Positions 53,335 to 63,718 of a stretch of 64,000 nucleotides of DNA are shown here, in pieces. The notes under the pieces were generated by a model that searched no databases, had not been told where the DNA came from, and was given only the letters and a program-made list of their open reading frames with translations. The DNA is taken from positions 12,793,513 through 12,857,512 of the forward strand of contig NC_067492.1 in assembly GCF_947179515.1 (NCBI RefSeq), in the 5' to 3' direction. Source of the stretch: Apodemus sylvaticus. Lineage: Eukaryota; Chordata; Mammalia; Rodentia; Muridae. Position 1 is the first letter of the stretch, and every line of letters begins with the position of its first letter. The translations under genes were made by a program, and so were the position numbers.

Positions 53335-53870
53335 CCTCGACTGTATCCTGGCTTGTGCTCCTGGGCAAGTTACCTCATGCACAGTGTTCTGGTTGGTTTT
53401 CTGTCAACTTGATGCATACCTAGATATATCTAGAAAGAAGGCATCTGAGTTGAGAGAATGCCTCCATTGGATTGGACTATAAGCAAATCTGTAGGGCATT
53501 TTCTTGGTTAATAATGGGGGAGGTGTGAGGGCCCAGCCCACTATGGATAGTACCAGCACTGGGCCGATGAGTTGTACAGGAAAGCGGGCCGGGGAAGCCA
53601 TAGAGGGCTGTCAGTAGTCAGCATTCCAGCACCGCCTCTGCTTGGGATTCCTGCCCTGGATTCAGTTCCTGCCTGGAGCCCCTACCCTGATTTCCCCACT
53701 GAGGGAAGCCAGTGATGGAGTGTGACCTGAGAGATGTAATCTGAAATAAACCACTCCTTTCCCAAGTTGCTTTTGGTTGTGATGTTTTTAATCACAGCAG
53801 TAGAAACCCTAACTAAGAACAAGAGTCCCTTCATCTGTCCGATGGGAGAATGACCATACCTCCCATGCAG
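53335..53870 (-). mobile_element. MIR SINE, antisense, split by an LTR
   Basis: GCTCCTGGGCAAGTTACCTC ends at about 53,376, and the MIR resumes with CCCTTCATCTGTCCGATGGG at about 53,826. The two parts are consecutive in the MIR consensus, so the LTR between them inserted into the MIR. Confidence 0.65.
53387..53818 (+). mobile_element. ERVL/MaLR-class LTR (family A), sense
   Basis: TTTCTGTCAACTTGATGCAT, GAATGCCTCCATTGGATTGG, GGGCATTTTCTTGGTTAATA, GGGCCCAGCCCACTATGGAT, TGAAATAAACCACTCCTTTC, TTTAATCACAGCAGTAGAAA and CCCTAACTAAGA. Near full length. Confidence 0.72.
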
Positions 53871-54079
53871 AATGCTGGACCCCTCTCTGTTTCCATGCTG
53901 CATTTCCTGTGTGGAGGGGGGAGAGGGGTGCTGCTGCATTGAGGGAAAACCCAGTTTTATTGATGCAAATTCACTTTGTCCAACATGAAAGATTCCTGCA
54001 GCTGAGACGGTTGGCCTCGCATAACGCTTGAGAGACAAAGTTCAGGGTGAGACTTGTTCCGGCTCAGGTCTTCCCTCCC

Positions 54080-54250
54080 CAGCCCTGGGACTTAAGCGAC
54101 GTCATCTCTCTGTGCCCTGGTGTCCTCACTTTAAAGTAGAGGCAGAGGAGATGCTTGCTCATTGGGATGTCTGGGGAAGATGTGATCCCAGGCCGACCTT
54201 CAGCACAGTGTCCACCTCAGAAATGCCCAGTGTGTGCAGTGAACGCTATA
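54080..54250 (-). mobile_element. MIR SINE, antisense
   Basis: ACTTAAGCGACGTCATCTCT, CTGTGCCCTGGTGTCCTCAC and AGGAGATGCTTGCTCATTGG follow the reversed MIR, diverged. Confidence 0.55.
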
Positions 54251-54268
54251 CATTAGGTTTATTATCAA

Positions 54269-54500
54269 AGACTGGAGAGATGGCTCAGCAGTCAAGAGCT
54301 GTGCTGCTCTTTGCAGAGGACCCGAGTGAGTTTGGGTCTTAAAACTCTGGTTGGCAGCTCACTGTCACCTGTGACTCCAACTCTAGAGGATCCAACACCC
54401 TCTGCTGGCCTCCATCTGGGCTCTGCACACTCACTAACCCACCCCAACAGACTTGTACGCATAAATACAAATATCTTCATAAAAGATTTATTATATACAA
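54269..54500 (+). mobile_element. B3 SINE, sense
   Basis: GACTGGAGAGATGGCTCAGC, GCTGCTCTTTGCAGAGGACC, TGTGACTCCAACTCTAGAGG, ACACCCTCTGCTGGCCTCCA and an A-rich end before TTTATTATATAC. It is the nearest sense SINE upstream of exon 2. Confidence 0.85.
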
Positions 54501-55279
54501 GTAACAACAGTATCACAAAGATAAGTTAGTATGGGGCCATCTGTATTATTGCTCAATTAATACTACTACTTACTTTTGTAAGAGTAGAAACCTTTGTCAG
54601 AGAGGGTTTTCAAAGTCAGAGACTACTCTGCAACCCTTGAAAATAATCTCTAGAGAAAGCCTGAAGTCGTGTGATTTCAACAGGAGTGTGGGTGCTCCCA
54701 GTGGGGGATAGCCTGAGGAGCCACCATGAACACGATCATGATGGTGATGTTTTAGTTTTGAGAGGGAAGGGCAGGGCTACAGAGTCAGAAAGCTGAAACC
54801 CGGAACAAGGACCCTTACCCAAAATTGCAAGCACCAGAACCTCAGGGCAGCAAAAGCTGGGTTGTTTATTTTATGACCTCGTGAAGTCGGTCTGCAACCC
54901 AGATAAAGTGTCGAGTGAGATCTGCAGGAGTGCATGGGGTGGCTTTTGTATACCTGAGCAAGGCTTTCCTTCCGAGGAACCAGTTAGGCACAATCATACG
55001 CGTCACCTGCCACTTTACACTTGTCTATTTCTCAGCAGAAACTGCAGATGGCTTCCCCTCCTCACGCCACATTCTTGTCTGTCTGAAAGTTCTTCAAGCA
55101 CACGCCACATCTGCTGGCTACTAGGCCAGCTTGACGGTTAATGAGTTTGTTTCCACTCTGAATTTCTAGGTTGGATGTCGGTGGCCAGACCACCGATGTT
55201 TAGCTGGGGCTCTGAGTCAGCCTGTCCGTCTGTAGCTGGACCTGAGATGGCTCAGGCCCTTCTGAAAACGGCCCTTGGG
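54501..55279. other. Intron 1 end, repeat-free
   Basis: Sequence immediately upstream of the exon. No repeat recognised. Confidence 0.45.
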
Positions 55280-55313
55280 TTTTACTTCTCACTCTCTCAT
55301 CTTGCGTCCCCAG
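55280..55313 (+). other. Cdyl2: 3' splice site of intron 1
   Basis: Pyrimidine-rich ACTTCTCACTCTCTCATCTT leads to CCCCAG with the acceptor AG at 55,312-55,313. CTCAC near 55,288 or TTCTGA near 55,260 could hold the branch point. Confidence 0.9.
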
Positions 55314-55896
55314 GTTGAAAGGATTGTGGACAAGAGGAAGAACAAGAAGGGGAAATGGGAATATCTCATCCGATGGAAAGGCTACGGCAGCACGGAGGAC
55401 ACGTGGGAGCCGGAGCATCACCTCCTGCACTGTGAGGAGTTTATTGACGAGTTCAACGGGCTTCACTTGTCCAAGGATAAGAGGGGGAAGTCAGGGAAGC
55501 AGGCTGGGGCCTCCAAGCTCCTCCGTGACGCCCGCAGCCTGCCAGTTGAAAGGCTCTCCCATCGGCCTGTGGAACCCGGGAAGAGCAAATCAGCTTCCCA
55601 CAAGCGGAAGCGCGTCAACTCTCCCCTGTCCAGGCCCAAGAAGGGCTCTTCAGGAAAGGCTCCAGACAGGGCCACCAAGACTGTGTCCTATAGGACTACT
55701 CCCAGTGGCTTGCAAATCATGCCCCTGAAGAAGGCTCAGAACGGCTTGGAGAACGGGGATGCTGGCTCCGAGAAGGATGAGTCACACTTTGGCAACGGTT
55801 CCCATCAGCCGGATCTGGAGCTGACCGACCAGCTCGGAGAGCAGGAGGCCAGTGATTGCGATGGGACCCACTCCGCGCTGGTGGAGAACGGAGTTG
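55314..55896 (+). CDS. Cdyl2: Cdyl2 exon 2: chromodomain and basic linker
   Basis: This 583-bp internal exon begins in phase 0 with VERIVDKRKNKKGKWEYLIR and ends one base into a Gly codon. It supplies 194 codons, residues 9-202 if exon 1 gives the usual eight. The first 55 or so residues are the chromodomain. Of the methyl-lysine aromatic cage, Trp29 (55,374-55,376) and Tyr32 (55,383-55,385) are here. The third, Tyr7, belongs to exon 1. Trp39 and the EEFIDEFN helix are intact. A basic stretch with KRKR at residues 105-108 is a likely nuclear localisation signal. The linker then turns acidic and is probably disordered. CDYL2 is known as a nuclear reader of H3K9me3/H3K27me3 with a C-terminal crotonase-like corepressor domain, which is encoded downstream of this window. 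The match to mouse/human CDYL2 rather than CDYL is clear (for example SYRTTPSGLQIMPLKK). Splice sites on both sides and an open frame argue against a retrocopy. Confidence 0.97.
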
Positions 55897-55902
55897 GTTT
55901 GT
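55897..55902 (+). other. Cdyl2: 5' splice site of intron 2
   Basis: The donor reads GTTG|GTTTGT. The frame ends after the first G of a Gly codon, which matches where the known protein continues with SALTNGG. The +3 T is weak compared with the GTRAGT consensus. Confidence 0.85.
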
Positions 55903-55944
55903 GGCTTTTCTTTCTCTTGGGGTTGGGTTGGTTTTGGCTCGTAG

Positions 55945-56178
55945 ACAGCTGTTGTTATTGTTGTTGTTGTTGTTTGAGGCAGGATCTATCAGGTTGTCTT
56001 CAAACTCACCAAGTATTCTAGGCTAGCCTTGACCTCCCTATCCCCTGCCTTTAGCTCCCGGGGGTTGGGATTACTTGCAGGCACTGTTATATCCTGTCTT
56101 AGGTAAAGGTGGAACATGGGGCATTATGCATGCTAGGCAAGGACTCTACTCACCATGCCAGCCACCTCTTCAGCCCTG
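55945..56178 (-). mobile_element. B4-type SINE, antisense, 50 bp after exon 2
   Basis: (TTG)n head at 55,950-55,973, GAGGCAGGATCTATCAGGTT, GCCTTTAGCTCCCGGGGGTT, GGGATTACTTGCAGGCACTG, then GCATTATGCATGCTAGGCAA and ACCTCTTCAGCCC. B1-like half followed by ID-like half. Confidence 0.78.
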
Positions 56179-56367
56179 ATTTTTCTTTCATCCTAGGGAA
56201 ATATCTAAGTTGCTACCCACCTTCTGCCTTTGACTCTTAGCTACCTCTTAATTCTGCCTTTGTCTCTCACATCAGGGGTATGGGCGTTTGACCTCATGCT
56301 TATGTTGGTTATTAGACACCTTCACATGTGGAAGTATCAAGCCACACATGCTCATAAGGTCTGTGAT

Positions 56368-56512
56368 AGGTTACAACGGCCTACATCCAGGGCTGTCATC
56401 CCAGCTATGTGGGAGGCTGAGGCAGGAGGATTGCAAATTTAAGGTCACTCTGCGCTACAGGTTGAGTTCATGGCCAGCCACTGTAATGAGATCCTATAAT
56501 ATAAAGGGGACA
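56368..56512 (+). mobile_element. Old B1-like monomer (PB1/FLAM type), sense
   Basis: GGCTGTCATCCCAGCTATGT, GGGAGGCTGAGGCAGGAGGA, TTGCAAATTTAAGGTCACTC. It is close and opposite to the B4 at 55.95 kb. Confidence 0.72.
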
Positions 56513-59500
56513 TCCAATCTCCCCCCCCCCCATACTGTTAAATACAGAAAAAGAGAGATTCCCTACCACACTGTAGGATACCCCAGGCAGAAGTCACAAC
56601 ACCAGATTCATATCTCTGGGGGCAGCTCTAGAATTCTCACATCCCAGGAGACAGAAGTCATCCCCAGAGGGCCAGCCCCTCCCCTGAGTCTCACTCACAG
56701 CCTTTGCCTATGATTTCATAGTGCCTGGAGGCTGCTCTTTTGTCCACCCTATTTACAGAAGAAGTTCTCTAAGCTATTGCTTGATGGGAGATGCCTGCCC
56801 TTCTGGTGTCACCAGCGTAGGTGTAGGTAGTGGGCTTCATTTCCATGTCACATCCTGCCTCAGTGGAGTCACGATGCTGCCACAAAATGCCCGAGACTGA
56901 GTCACCACCGCTCTAGTGACTGGGAGGTCCAGGGTGGGCTGACGGGGGCTGTCCCTCGCATGTGGAGCATGGCTTCTGGCTGTGTCCACGCCTGGGGGAC
57001 AGGACAGTACCGCTCCTGTCCCGTTTCTTTCATTTCTTTATCCTGTCTATATTCAGACCAAGCTTGCCTTGGACTCTGGGTCGCCCAGACTGGGCGGAGC
57101 TTCCTTCATAAAGACACCAGTCCCATTCAAGATGATACAGTTCTCATGAGCCTGTCACACATCCCACAGGCTTTGCCTCTTGGTACCGTTAAATGGGAAA
57201 CAGTTTCAAGCTGTGACTCTCAGGGGAGGCGGAATCCCCACACCCAGAGCATAGTGGCTCGGTCCTAACTGCAGTTCCCACCCCGCCCTGTGCCAGCTCT
57301 CTTGCCTGTTCCCTTCTGCCCTACCCTGGAAGCAATGTAGACTGTGTGTAGCTTGTGTTAGGTCATGAATTCCTCCCTCTTATGGTCTCTAGAAGCAGAA
57401 TTAAAGGTGGAGGCAGCGACCCTGGGCCACTCCAGCTTCCCCTGCTGTGACGTCCTCAGTGGCCAGATTGCTCCTTTGCAAAGACCTCAGTGGCCTGTGT
57501 TGATGGGCAAGCTGTGCACCCCAGTTTCATGTCCCCTCCGTTCTCACCTTTGTGAATACCCACAGCTGTCTTCATATATGGAGACCAGAGGCTGAAGTCT
57601 CAGGGGCTTCAGGAAATACTTAAAGGGCACACGACAGTCCATGGTCAATGCGCAGGGCCCTTAGATGCTCCTGATGGAATCAGAGTGAACACATATGCTA
57701 AGATGCAGGCGGCTAGGTCATGAGTTAAGTGCCTGTCAGGGACATGCTGAGTGTGGGGTCTGGACCACTCTGACTATGCTCCGTTGGGGAGAGCTTGCCA
57801 TCTTTAGGGGAACCTGAGCAATTGCTTAGAACTTCCTCCTGCTCCAGAGAGGAATTTCACCCTAACGAGATTTATTTAGGCATCTGCCCCAGCCTGACTC
57901 ACATTTCCGTCTGGGGATCCCCAGAGCCGATATACCCGTGCTTCCAGCATATGGACGCGCTGTTTGTTTTAAACAGCCATCTCTTGGGGGAGAAGGAGCT
58001 TGTGTAAACGAGGCTTGGCATAAACATCCCCCTTAGGTGCTCCGGTGACAGCTGCTGGCGGTTGCAGAATCTCCCCTGTCGATGCCGAAAGGGTGGTAAG
58101 GGTTAGCCTCTTAGGCTCATGGGGTACAAGAGCAGGAGCCTGGGCAGGATCCCCGTAACTGAGCTGATAGCACCCCCTGCCAGACCTGCAGCTTCCCCGA
58201 GAGTAAGGAGGGACACTTACTTACTCCTTGCTGACTGACTGGCAGACAGCAGTGAGATGCACAGACAGGGTTTCTCTCCCCATGCCCCGTGCTGCTTTCT
58301 AAAGTGGACTGAAACCGTTAGCCTTTTGCTCTGCTGACCTGCCTTGAATTGTACCTGCTAATGAGGCCAGACACCCCATCACCTGAGACATTAGCTAGCC
58401 AGCCGACCCCTGGAACTCTCTGGGCCTTTGTAGCTATTCTGGACCTTCCTCCTCCTCAGTTGGTTATCTTGCCATCTTCTCCAGATAACGAGTATTCACA
58501 CATCCCAGGGCCCCAGCTGGAACGGAGAGGAAGAAGCCGCCCACCTCTATTGTGTTTGTGGCCGTCTCAAACTTTTTGCTTAATTACATCCTTTCCAGTT
58601 GGTGCCCGCAAGCTCCCATGAGGGTGAGGTCTCACATTTCATGTGTGTAATATCCCCTGGATACCTGTGACAAACGTAGGCAGATGCCACAGTGTCTGAC
58701 AGACTGAGTCTTAGGTGGGGAAGAGTCCAGGAGACTGGCTCTTGACAGGTGCCTCAGGGGCTTCTGTGACTCAGACTCCGTACCAGGATGATCGGGCCAT
58801 GTTGTTTGTCATGGGACACCAATGCCCTTTAATTCAAGTCTGATCCCTGGAGCACCCATTCAGGACCACTGTCCCGCTGGGTGCTGGCTAGAGGAGAGAG
58901 ATGCGACCAGGAGTAGAGGTTCATCTTTTGTAACTTACAGTCAACCCTCGGCTGAGCTGGTGGGCTCAGGCTTTTAGGTTGAGTAGGCTCCAGAGGCCAA
59001 CCCCACAGATGGAGTCCCATGTAACACGTGGGATGACCTTGCCATATTTACATACAACTCTAATGTAGTCACCAGTGAGAGAAACAGCTCCAGTCCCAAT
59101 CACCCTCAACACTTTGGTTACAGCTGGCTTATTACCCAGGTTGGTCAAGAACTTGGGGAGTGGAAGGCAGAATCCTTGTCAAAGAGATTCAGAAGTATAG
59201 TGAGACCAAACGTGTCTCTGTTCACGCTTCTGGCCATAGGGAAACCTTGTTGAGAGTAGTGCCCACATATAGGTTAGGCATTGAATTTTTTCCTTCTAAA
59301 CTTTCCCTGACCCAAACCCCAAGGATCCAGTGCCATTTGACCAGTGGGAAGTAGGACTTAGGGGTCCCCCTGTTTGCCCAGCAGAAGTGTCCAGAGGGCT
59401 TCTGGCTGCACCTCAGAGCAGTGCTCAGGATGGGGGTGTTACTTTTTATATGATTTCCCCCCCTCTCTCAGTGACTTAACTTCCACATAGAAAGAAATAA

Positions 59501-60910
59501 CTTATATAACATGACTTCCTTATGGTATAGGAACAATCCCAAACCCAGGGCTTCAGTGGGTGGCACATTTTGGTTTCACACCATGCCTCTCCCCCCACAG
59601 AAGCTTGTGATGAATGTGCCGTGGCCCAGTGCCCACCTCTATTCTGATTCTTCCCCTGAGGTGACAAACAGCTCTGCGGTCCAGGGACCATCTGCCTCAG
59701 TATCCCTTCGGGAGCTTGTTAGAATGAGCTCCACCCCATCCGAGTGAATGGGGACCGGGGGCAGGTGTGAGTCACTCCTGTCAAACGGCAAGTTTTAATA
59801 GCTGAGTGTGTGGATGGCCGCCCCCACGGACGTTGTGTGGTTGTGAGCAATGGCTCACGGTCTCCTCACTGCTAGATTTGGGGCTGTTCTCTGCATTTTA
59901 AATTCGTAAGAGAGTTGGTTTTTAAAAGGTCTCTTCCTCGACTGTGCACTTCCCACATAAGGCTTTTTCTGTCTGTCTCTGTTTGTCTGTCTGTCTCTGC
60001 CTTTCTGTCTCCATGTCTCTTTCTTAAGAAAGGTAGGCTTCAGCTGGGCTGGGCAGCTGTCTGCTTAGGGATCCCCTCCCCCACCCTGCTCTGGCCCTGT
60101 CTGGACTATCCACAGAAGCCACAGCTTGGTTCTTTTACCCATTTGTGTCTTAGCCTTTGAGGACATCCTCAAGCAGGCATCCCCATTCCCCTTGAGCCAG
60201 AGCTCTCCAGGTGCCCATGGACCCTCAAGCGCCACGCCCACAGTTCCTTGATTTCTGCACATTGTTTCTCCACATGTCGATGGCTGTCTGTCTCCCAGGC
60301 CTTCCATGCTTCACTACTCCCAGCATCGGTCCTGCCCACAGGTGTCCCCTCCCCCACAGCTGAGCCTCACTTGCAGTTTTCCCGCCCGTTGATCCTTTGA
60401 AAGGACCCCAGCCTTCTCTTCCAGGACATTCACTTCAACCTACACGTTCTCTATGCAGCTTTCGATTCCCCTTTCCCACAGATCAGAACCCAATGCTCAT
60501 CTTAAAAACAGTGCACACTGCACACTGAGTGTCATCATGGAGAGAACCAGGGACCTATCCAAGGCAGAGCTAGACTCAGCGGCACCCCGGGAGGGTGGGT
60601 CAGAGCCTGATGTGGGGCTGGGACCTGAACAGAACCAAGTTGGGACTGCTGGCCTAGGAACCCCATTTTGGAAACCACCACCATTGAGTAATAAGCTGTG
60701 GGTGGAAGGTGAGAATGTATGTGGTTGTGGGAGCCAGGGGCCTCGCAGGAGAGTAGGCATGCTTACGCTCGGGGCCTTCCAGTTGCCTTTGTGACATGTT
60801 AAAGTGTGAGGAGAAGTTGGAACAGGAGAAGCAGGGTAAAGGAGCTATTGTGAGACTCTGCTCTGTGGCCCTCATGGCGGCCCCTAGAGGCAGCTGTTAC
60901 ACTCATATTA
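56513..60910. other. Repeat-poor intron 2 block
   Basis: About 4.4 kb with only a poly-C run (56,519-56,531) and a CTGT-rich patch near 59,970-60,012. This is the longest repeat-poor stretch in the window. The open frames in it are short and unrecognised. A motif-dense part at 57,830-58,110 is reported as a finding. Confidence 0.5.
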
Positions 60911-60921
60911 ACTAAAGTGCA

Positions 60922-62059
60922 CTGATGTCCGACCCTTAAGGACATCAGTACAGGGGAAAGTTCCTGAACAGAACACCAATAGCTTATGCTCTAAGATCAA
61001 GAATTGACAAATGGGACCTCATAAAATTACAAAGTTTCTGTAAAGCAAAGGACACCATCAAAAGGACAAATCGGCAACCAACAAATTGGGAAAAGATCTT
61101 CACCAACCCTACATCAGATAGAGGGCTAATATCCAATATATACAAAGAACTCAAGAAGTTAGACCCCAGAAAACCAAATAACCCTATTAAAAAATGGGGT
61201 ACAGAGTTAAACAAAGAATTCTCACCTGAAGAACTTCGGATGGTGGAGAAACTTCTTAAAAAATGCTCAACTTCATTAGTCATCAGGGAAATGCAAATCA
61301 AAACAACCCTGAGATTTTACCTTACACCAGTCAGAATGGCTAAGATTAAAAACTCAGGAGACAGCAGATGTTGGCGAGGATGTGGAGAAAGAGGAACACT
61401 CCTCCACTGCTGGTGGGGTTGCAAATTGGTACAACCACTCTGGAAATCAGTCTGGCGGTTCCTCCGAAAACTGGGCACCTCACTTCCAGAAGATCCTGCT
61501 ATACCACTCCTGGGCATATACCCAGAAGACTCCCCACCATGTAATAAGGATACATGTTCTACTATGTTCATAGCAGCCCTATTTATAATTGCCAGATGCT
61601 GGAAAGAACCTAGGTATCCCTCAACAGAAGAGTGGATGCAAAAAATGTGGTATATATACACAATGGAGTACTATTCAGCCATTAGAAACAATGAATTCAT
61701 GAAATTCTTAGGCAAATGGATGGAGCTAGAGAACATCATACTCAGTGAGGTAACCCTGACTCAAAAGGTGAATCATGGTATGCACTCACTAATAAGTGGA
61801 TATTAACCTAGAAAACTGGAATACCCAAAACATAATCCACACATCAAATGAGGTACAAGAAGAAAGGAGAAGTGGCCCCTTGTTCTGGAAAGACTCAGTG
61901 AAGCAGTATTCGGCAAAACCAGAACGGGGAAGTGGGAAGGGGTGGGTGGGAGGGCAGGGGGAGGGAAGGGGGCTTACGGGACTTTCGGGGAGTGGGGGGC
62001 TAGAAAAGGGGAAATCATTTGAAATGTAAATAAAAAATATATCGAATAAAAAAAAAAAC
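60922..62059 (+). mobile_element. Young 5'-truncated L1, sense, perfect target duplication
   Basis: ORF2 3' part, stop, full 3' UTR and A-tail. ACTAAAGTGCA flanks it at 60,911-60,921 and 62,060-62,070. The 3' UTR has the G-rich tract (61,926-62,000) and ends AAATATATCGAATAAAAAAA, which looks rat-type. Little decay suggests a recent insertion. Confidence 0.95.
60958..61806 (+). pseudogene. L1 ORF2 C-terminal fragment, 282 codons open
   Basis: In-frame sequence from AAGTTCCTGAACAGAACACC to the normal ORF2 stop TAA at 61,804-61,806. The cysteine-rich C-terminal segment is present (CSTSLVIREMQIKTT, RCWRGCGERGTLLHCWWGC, CSTMFIAALFIIARCWKEP, MWYIYTMEYYSAI). The endonuclease and reverse transcriptase domains are missing through 5' truncation. 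One base appears to be lost just before 60,958 (GGGGAAAG instead of GGGGAAAAG), closing the upstream frame. It has no start of its own and is unlikely to make a functional protein. Confidence 0.85.
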
Positions 62060-62070
62060 ACTAAAGTGCA

Positions 62071-62289
62071 GCGGAGGCTTCAGATGCACAGGATGGGCTC
62101 AGGAGACAAGCCCACACAATTTAACCCAGAGCTGACCTCTTAAGCAATGCCCACCTGACTTTAGGGGTAGTGAAAAGCAATCTGGAAACCCTGATTGCCC
62201 ACAAACGTACCCATGGTTGGGTACCAAGAATTCACAAATCTTGATAAGATTACGTTCATAAAAAGTACAATTTAAGGATGGTTACCTGA
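62071..62289. other. Unassigned intronic sequence
   Basis: No repeat recognised. Confidence 0.35.
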
Positions 62290-62556
62290 TGTGTATGACG
62301 TCTTGAGTTAGAGCCTCAGCAACTGTGGTGCTGTGTGCCTGTAATTGTGATACTCTGAACATGGAGCCAGGGAGGTCAGAAATCAAGATAACCCTTGGCT
62401 ACCTTGCAAGTTCAGGGACAGCCTGAGATACATGAGTCTTTCTCTCTTCCTTCTTTCCTTCCTTTCTTCCCCCTTCCTTCCTTTATCCCTTTCTCTCTTT
62501 CCCCTCTCCTGCCCTCCCTTCCCTTTTCTCTTCCTCTTTCCCTCTCTCCCTCCAAC
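62290..62556 (+). mobile_element. B4/B1-like SINE, sense, with CT-rich tail
   Basis: GTGCTGTGTGCCTGTAATTG, GGAGCCAGGGAGGTCAGAAA, GCTACCTTGCAAGTTCAGGG, ACAGCCTGAGATACATGAGT, followed by a TTCC/TCTT-rich tract at 62,438-62,556. Confidence 0.6.
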
Positions 62557-63514
62557 ACAAATTAAAATAAATACAACTTAAGACTGAACTCGCTCTTAGC
62601 TCCAGCAGAGCACAAGGCCGGAGTGGTTGTCTGTTCTAGAGTGGATAACGTAAGCGAGGATTCTAGAGCAGGCAGGGCTGGCCCTGACTCACGCAGACTT
62701 TGCAGAGAAGTGGACCAACAGAGCACAGTCCAGGTTTTTCTGGTGGGTCTCAGACAGTGCGGATTTCTAAACCAGCCAGGGAGACAAGACAAGAAAATTG
62801 CCAGTTGGTCTCACTCTGAGCACCATGGTCAGTAGCCATCCTTAGTTCCCCTCCGGCTTCTCTAAGTTCCTCAGTCCTGCCTCAAAACTGCTCTAGGCAT
62901 TTCTTACTCTCCTGCTATGATCTTGAAACCTGACTCTCAGCCACGATTGCTTCCCAGAGCATTGGGCTTGTCCTGATAGGGGAGACACAGAGACATCTGA
63001 TGATGCCGGATGGCTTTGGGCATCTTGAGTGACAGCCCTCAGCTTGCCTGTGACACCTGGCCAAGCAGCTGTTCCTTTTGCTCTTGCCCAATACCAGCTA
63101 CACATGCGGAACCAGCCCCGACCAGGCCTTTTGGTGCTCAGAGGTGGGGAGTTTTCAAAGCCAGCACTACGACAGCTTAAGGGCTTTATGTTTTGCCCTT
63201 CAATGAGTGGCAAGAAGCCTGTGCTAATGGATGCATTTAAGCCCTTTATGGTGAAGCTAAATGCTGGTCTCAGGTGGCCACTGCACTCTACAGAGGTTGT
63301 CGGGCTAGGATGGGAAATCTAAAGCTTTAAGTGGGAGCAGCCAGACAACTGATAAACCCAAGAGGGAAACTGACTTTCTCCAGTTAGGACATGACCTAGA
63401 TTTTTTCAAGTTTGTTTATTTTAATTGCATTTATTCATCTAACTATTGTCTATCTGTCTGTCTATCCAGCCAGCATTCAGTCTCTTTATGTGTGCACCAG
63501 TCTCTGTCTCTGTC
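62557..63514. other. Unassigned intronic sequence
   Basis: Almost 1 kb without a named repeat or exon-like frame. Confidence 0.35.
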
Positions 63515-63718
63515 TCTCTCTCTCTGTGTGTGTGTGTGTGTGTGTGTGCACGCGTGCATGTGTGCGTGCACGCGTGCGCATGCACGTGCATGTGCTATAC
63601 CATAGCATGATTCTGGAGGTCAGAGGACATCTTTCAGCATGATGTGAGTCCTGAGGTTTGAACTCAGGTCATCAGGTGTGGAAGCACCTTTACCTGCTGA
63701 GCCATCATATTTGCCCTG
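63515..63718 (-). mobile_element. (TG)n and RSINE-like SINE, antisense
   Basis: TG run 63,523-63,548 and GCACGCGTGCATGTGTGCGT-type alternating DNA to 63,593. The SINE follows: TCTGGAGGTCAGAGGACATC, GTTTGAACTCAGGTCATCAG, GAAGCACCTTTACCTGCTGA GCC. Confidence 0.78.

Larger units (their letters stand above)
1..55313 (+). other. Cdyl2: Cdyl2 intron 1 (3' part)
   Basis: This whole stretch lies upstream of the only recognised exon and ends in a typical 3' splice site (pyrimidine-rich run, then CAG at 55,311-55,313). No other coding exon, CpG island or promoter was found in it. In the known gene, exon 1 encodes only the first eight residues, and intron 1 is very long, so the window starting inside that intron is expected. 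The intron contents are itemised below. Open frames in it are short and fall in repeats or microsatellites. Confidence 0.85.

Noticed and set aside
55275..55313. Extension of the Cdyl2 frame upstream of 55,314
   Set aside because: The frame opens on a TTG, not an ATG, and the segment is the polypyrimidine tract and acceptor of intron 1.
55314..55896. Processed Cdyl2 or CDY-type retrocopy
   Set aside because: The match starts and stops exactly at splice junctions with AG and GT, and no later coding sequence is joined. A retrocopy would continue into the next exons.
60453..60794. 113-codon plus-strand frame near the L1
   Set aside because: No recognisable family and no acceptor/donor pair that fits the Cdyl2 reading frame.
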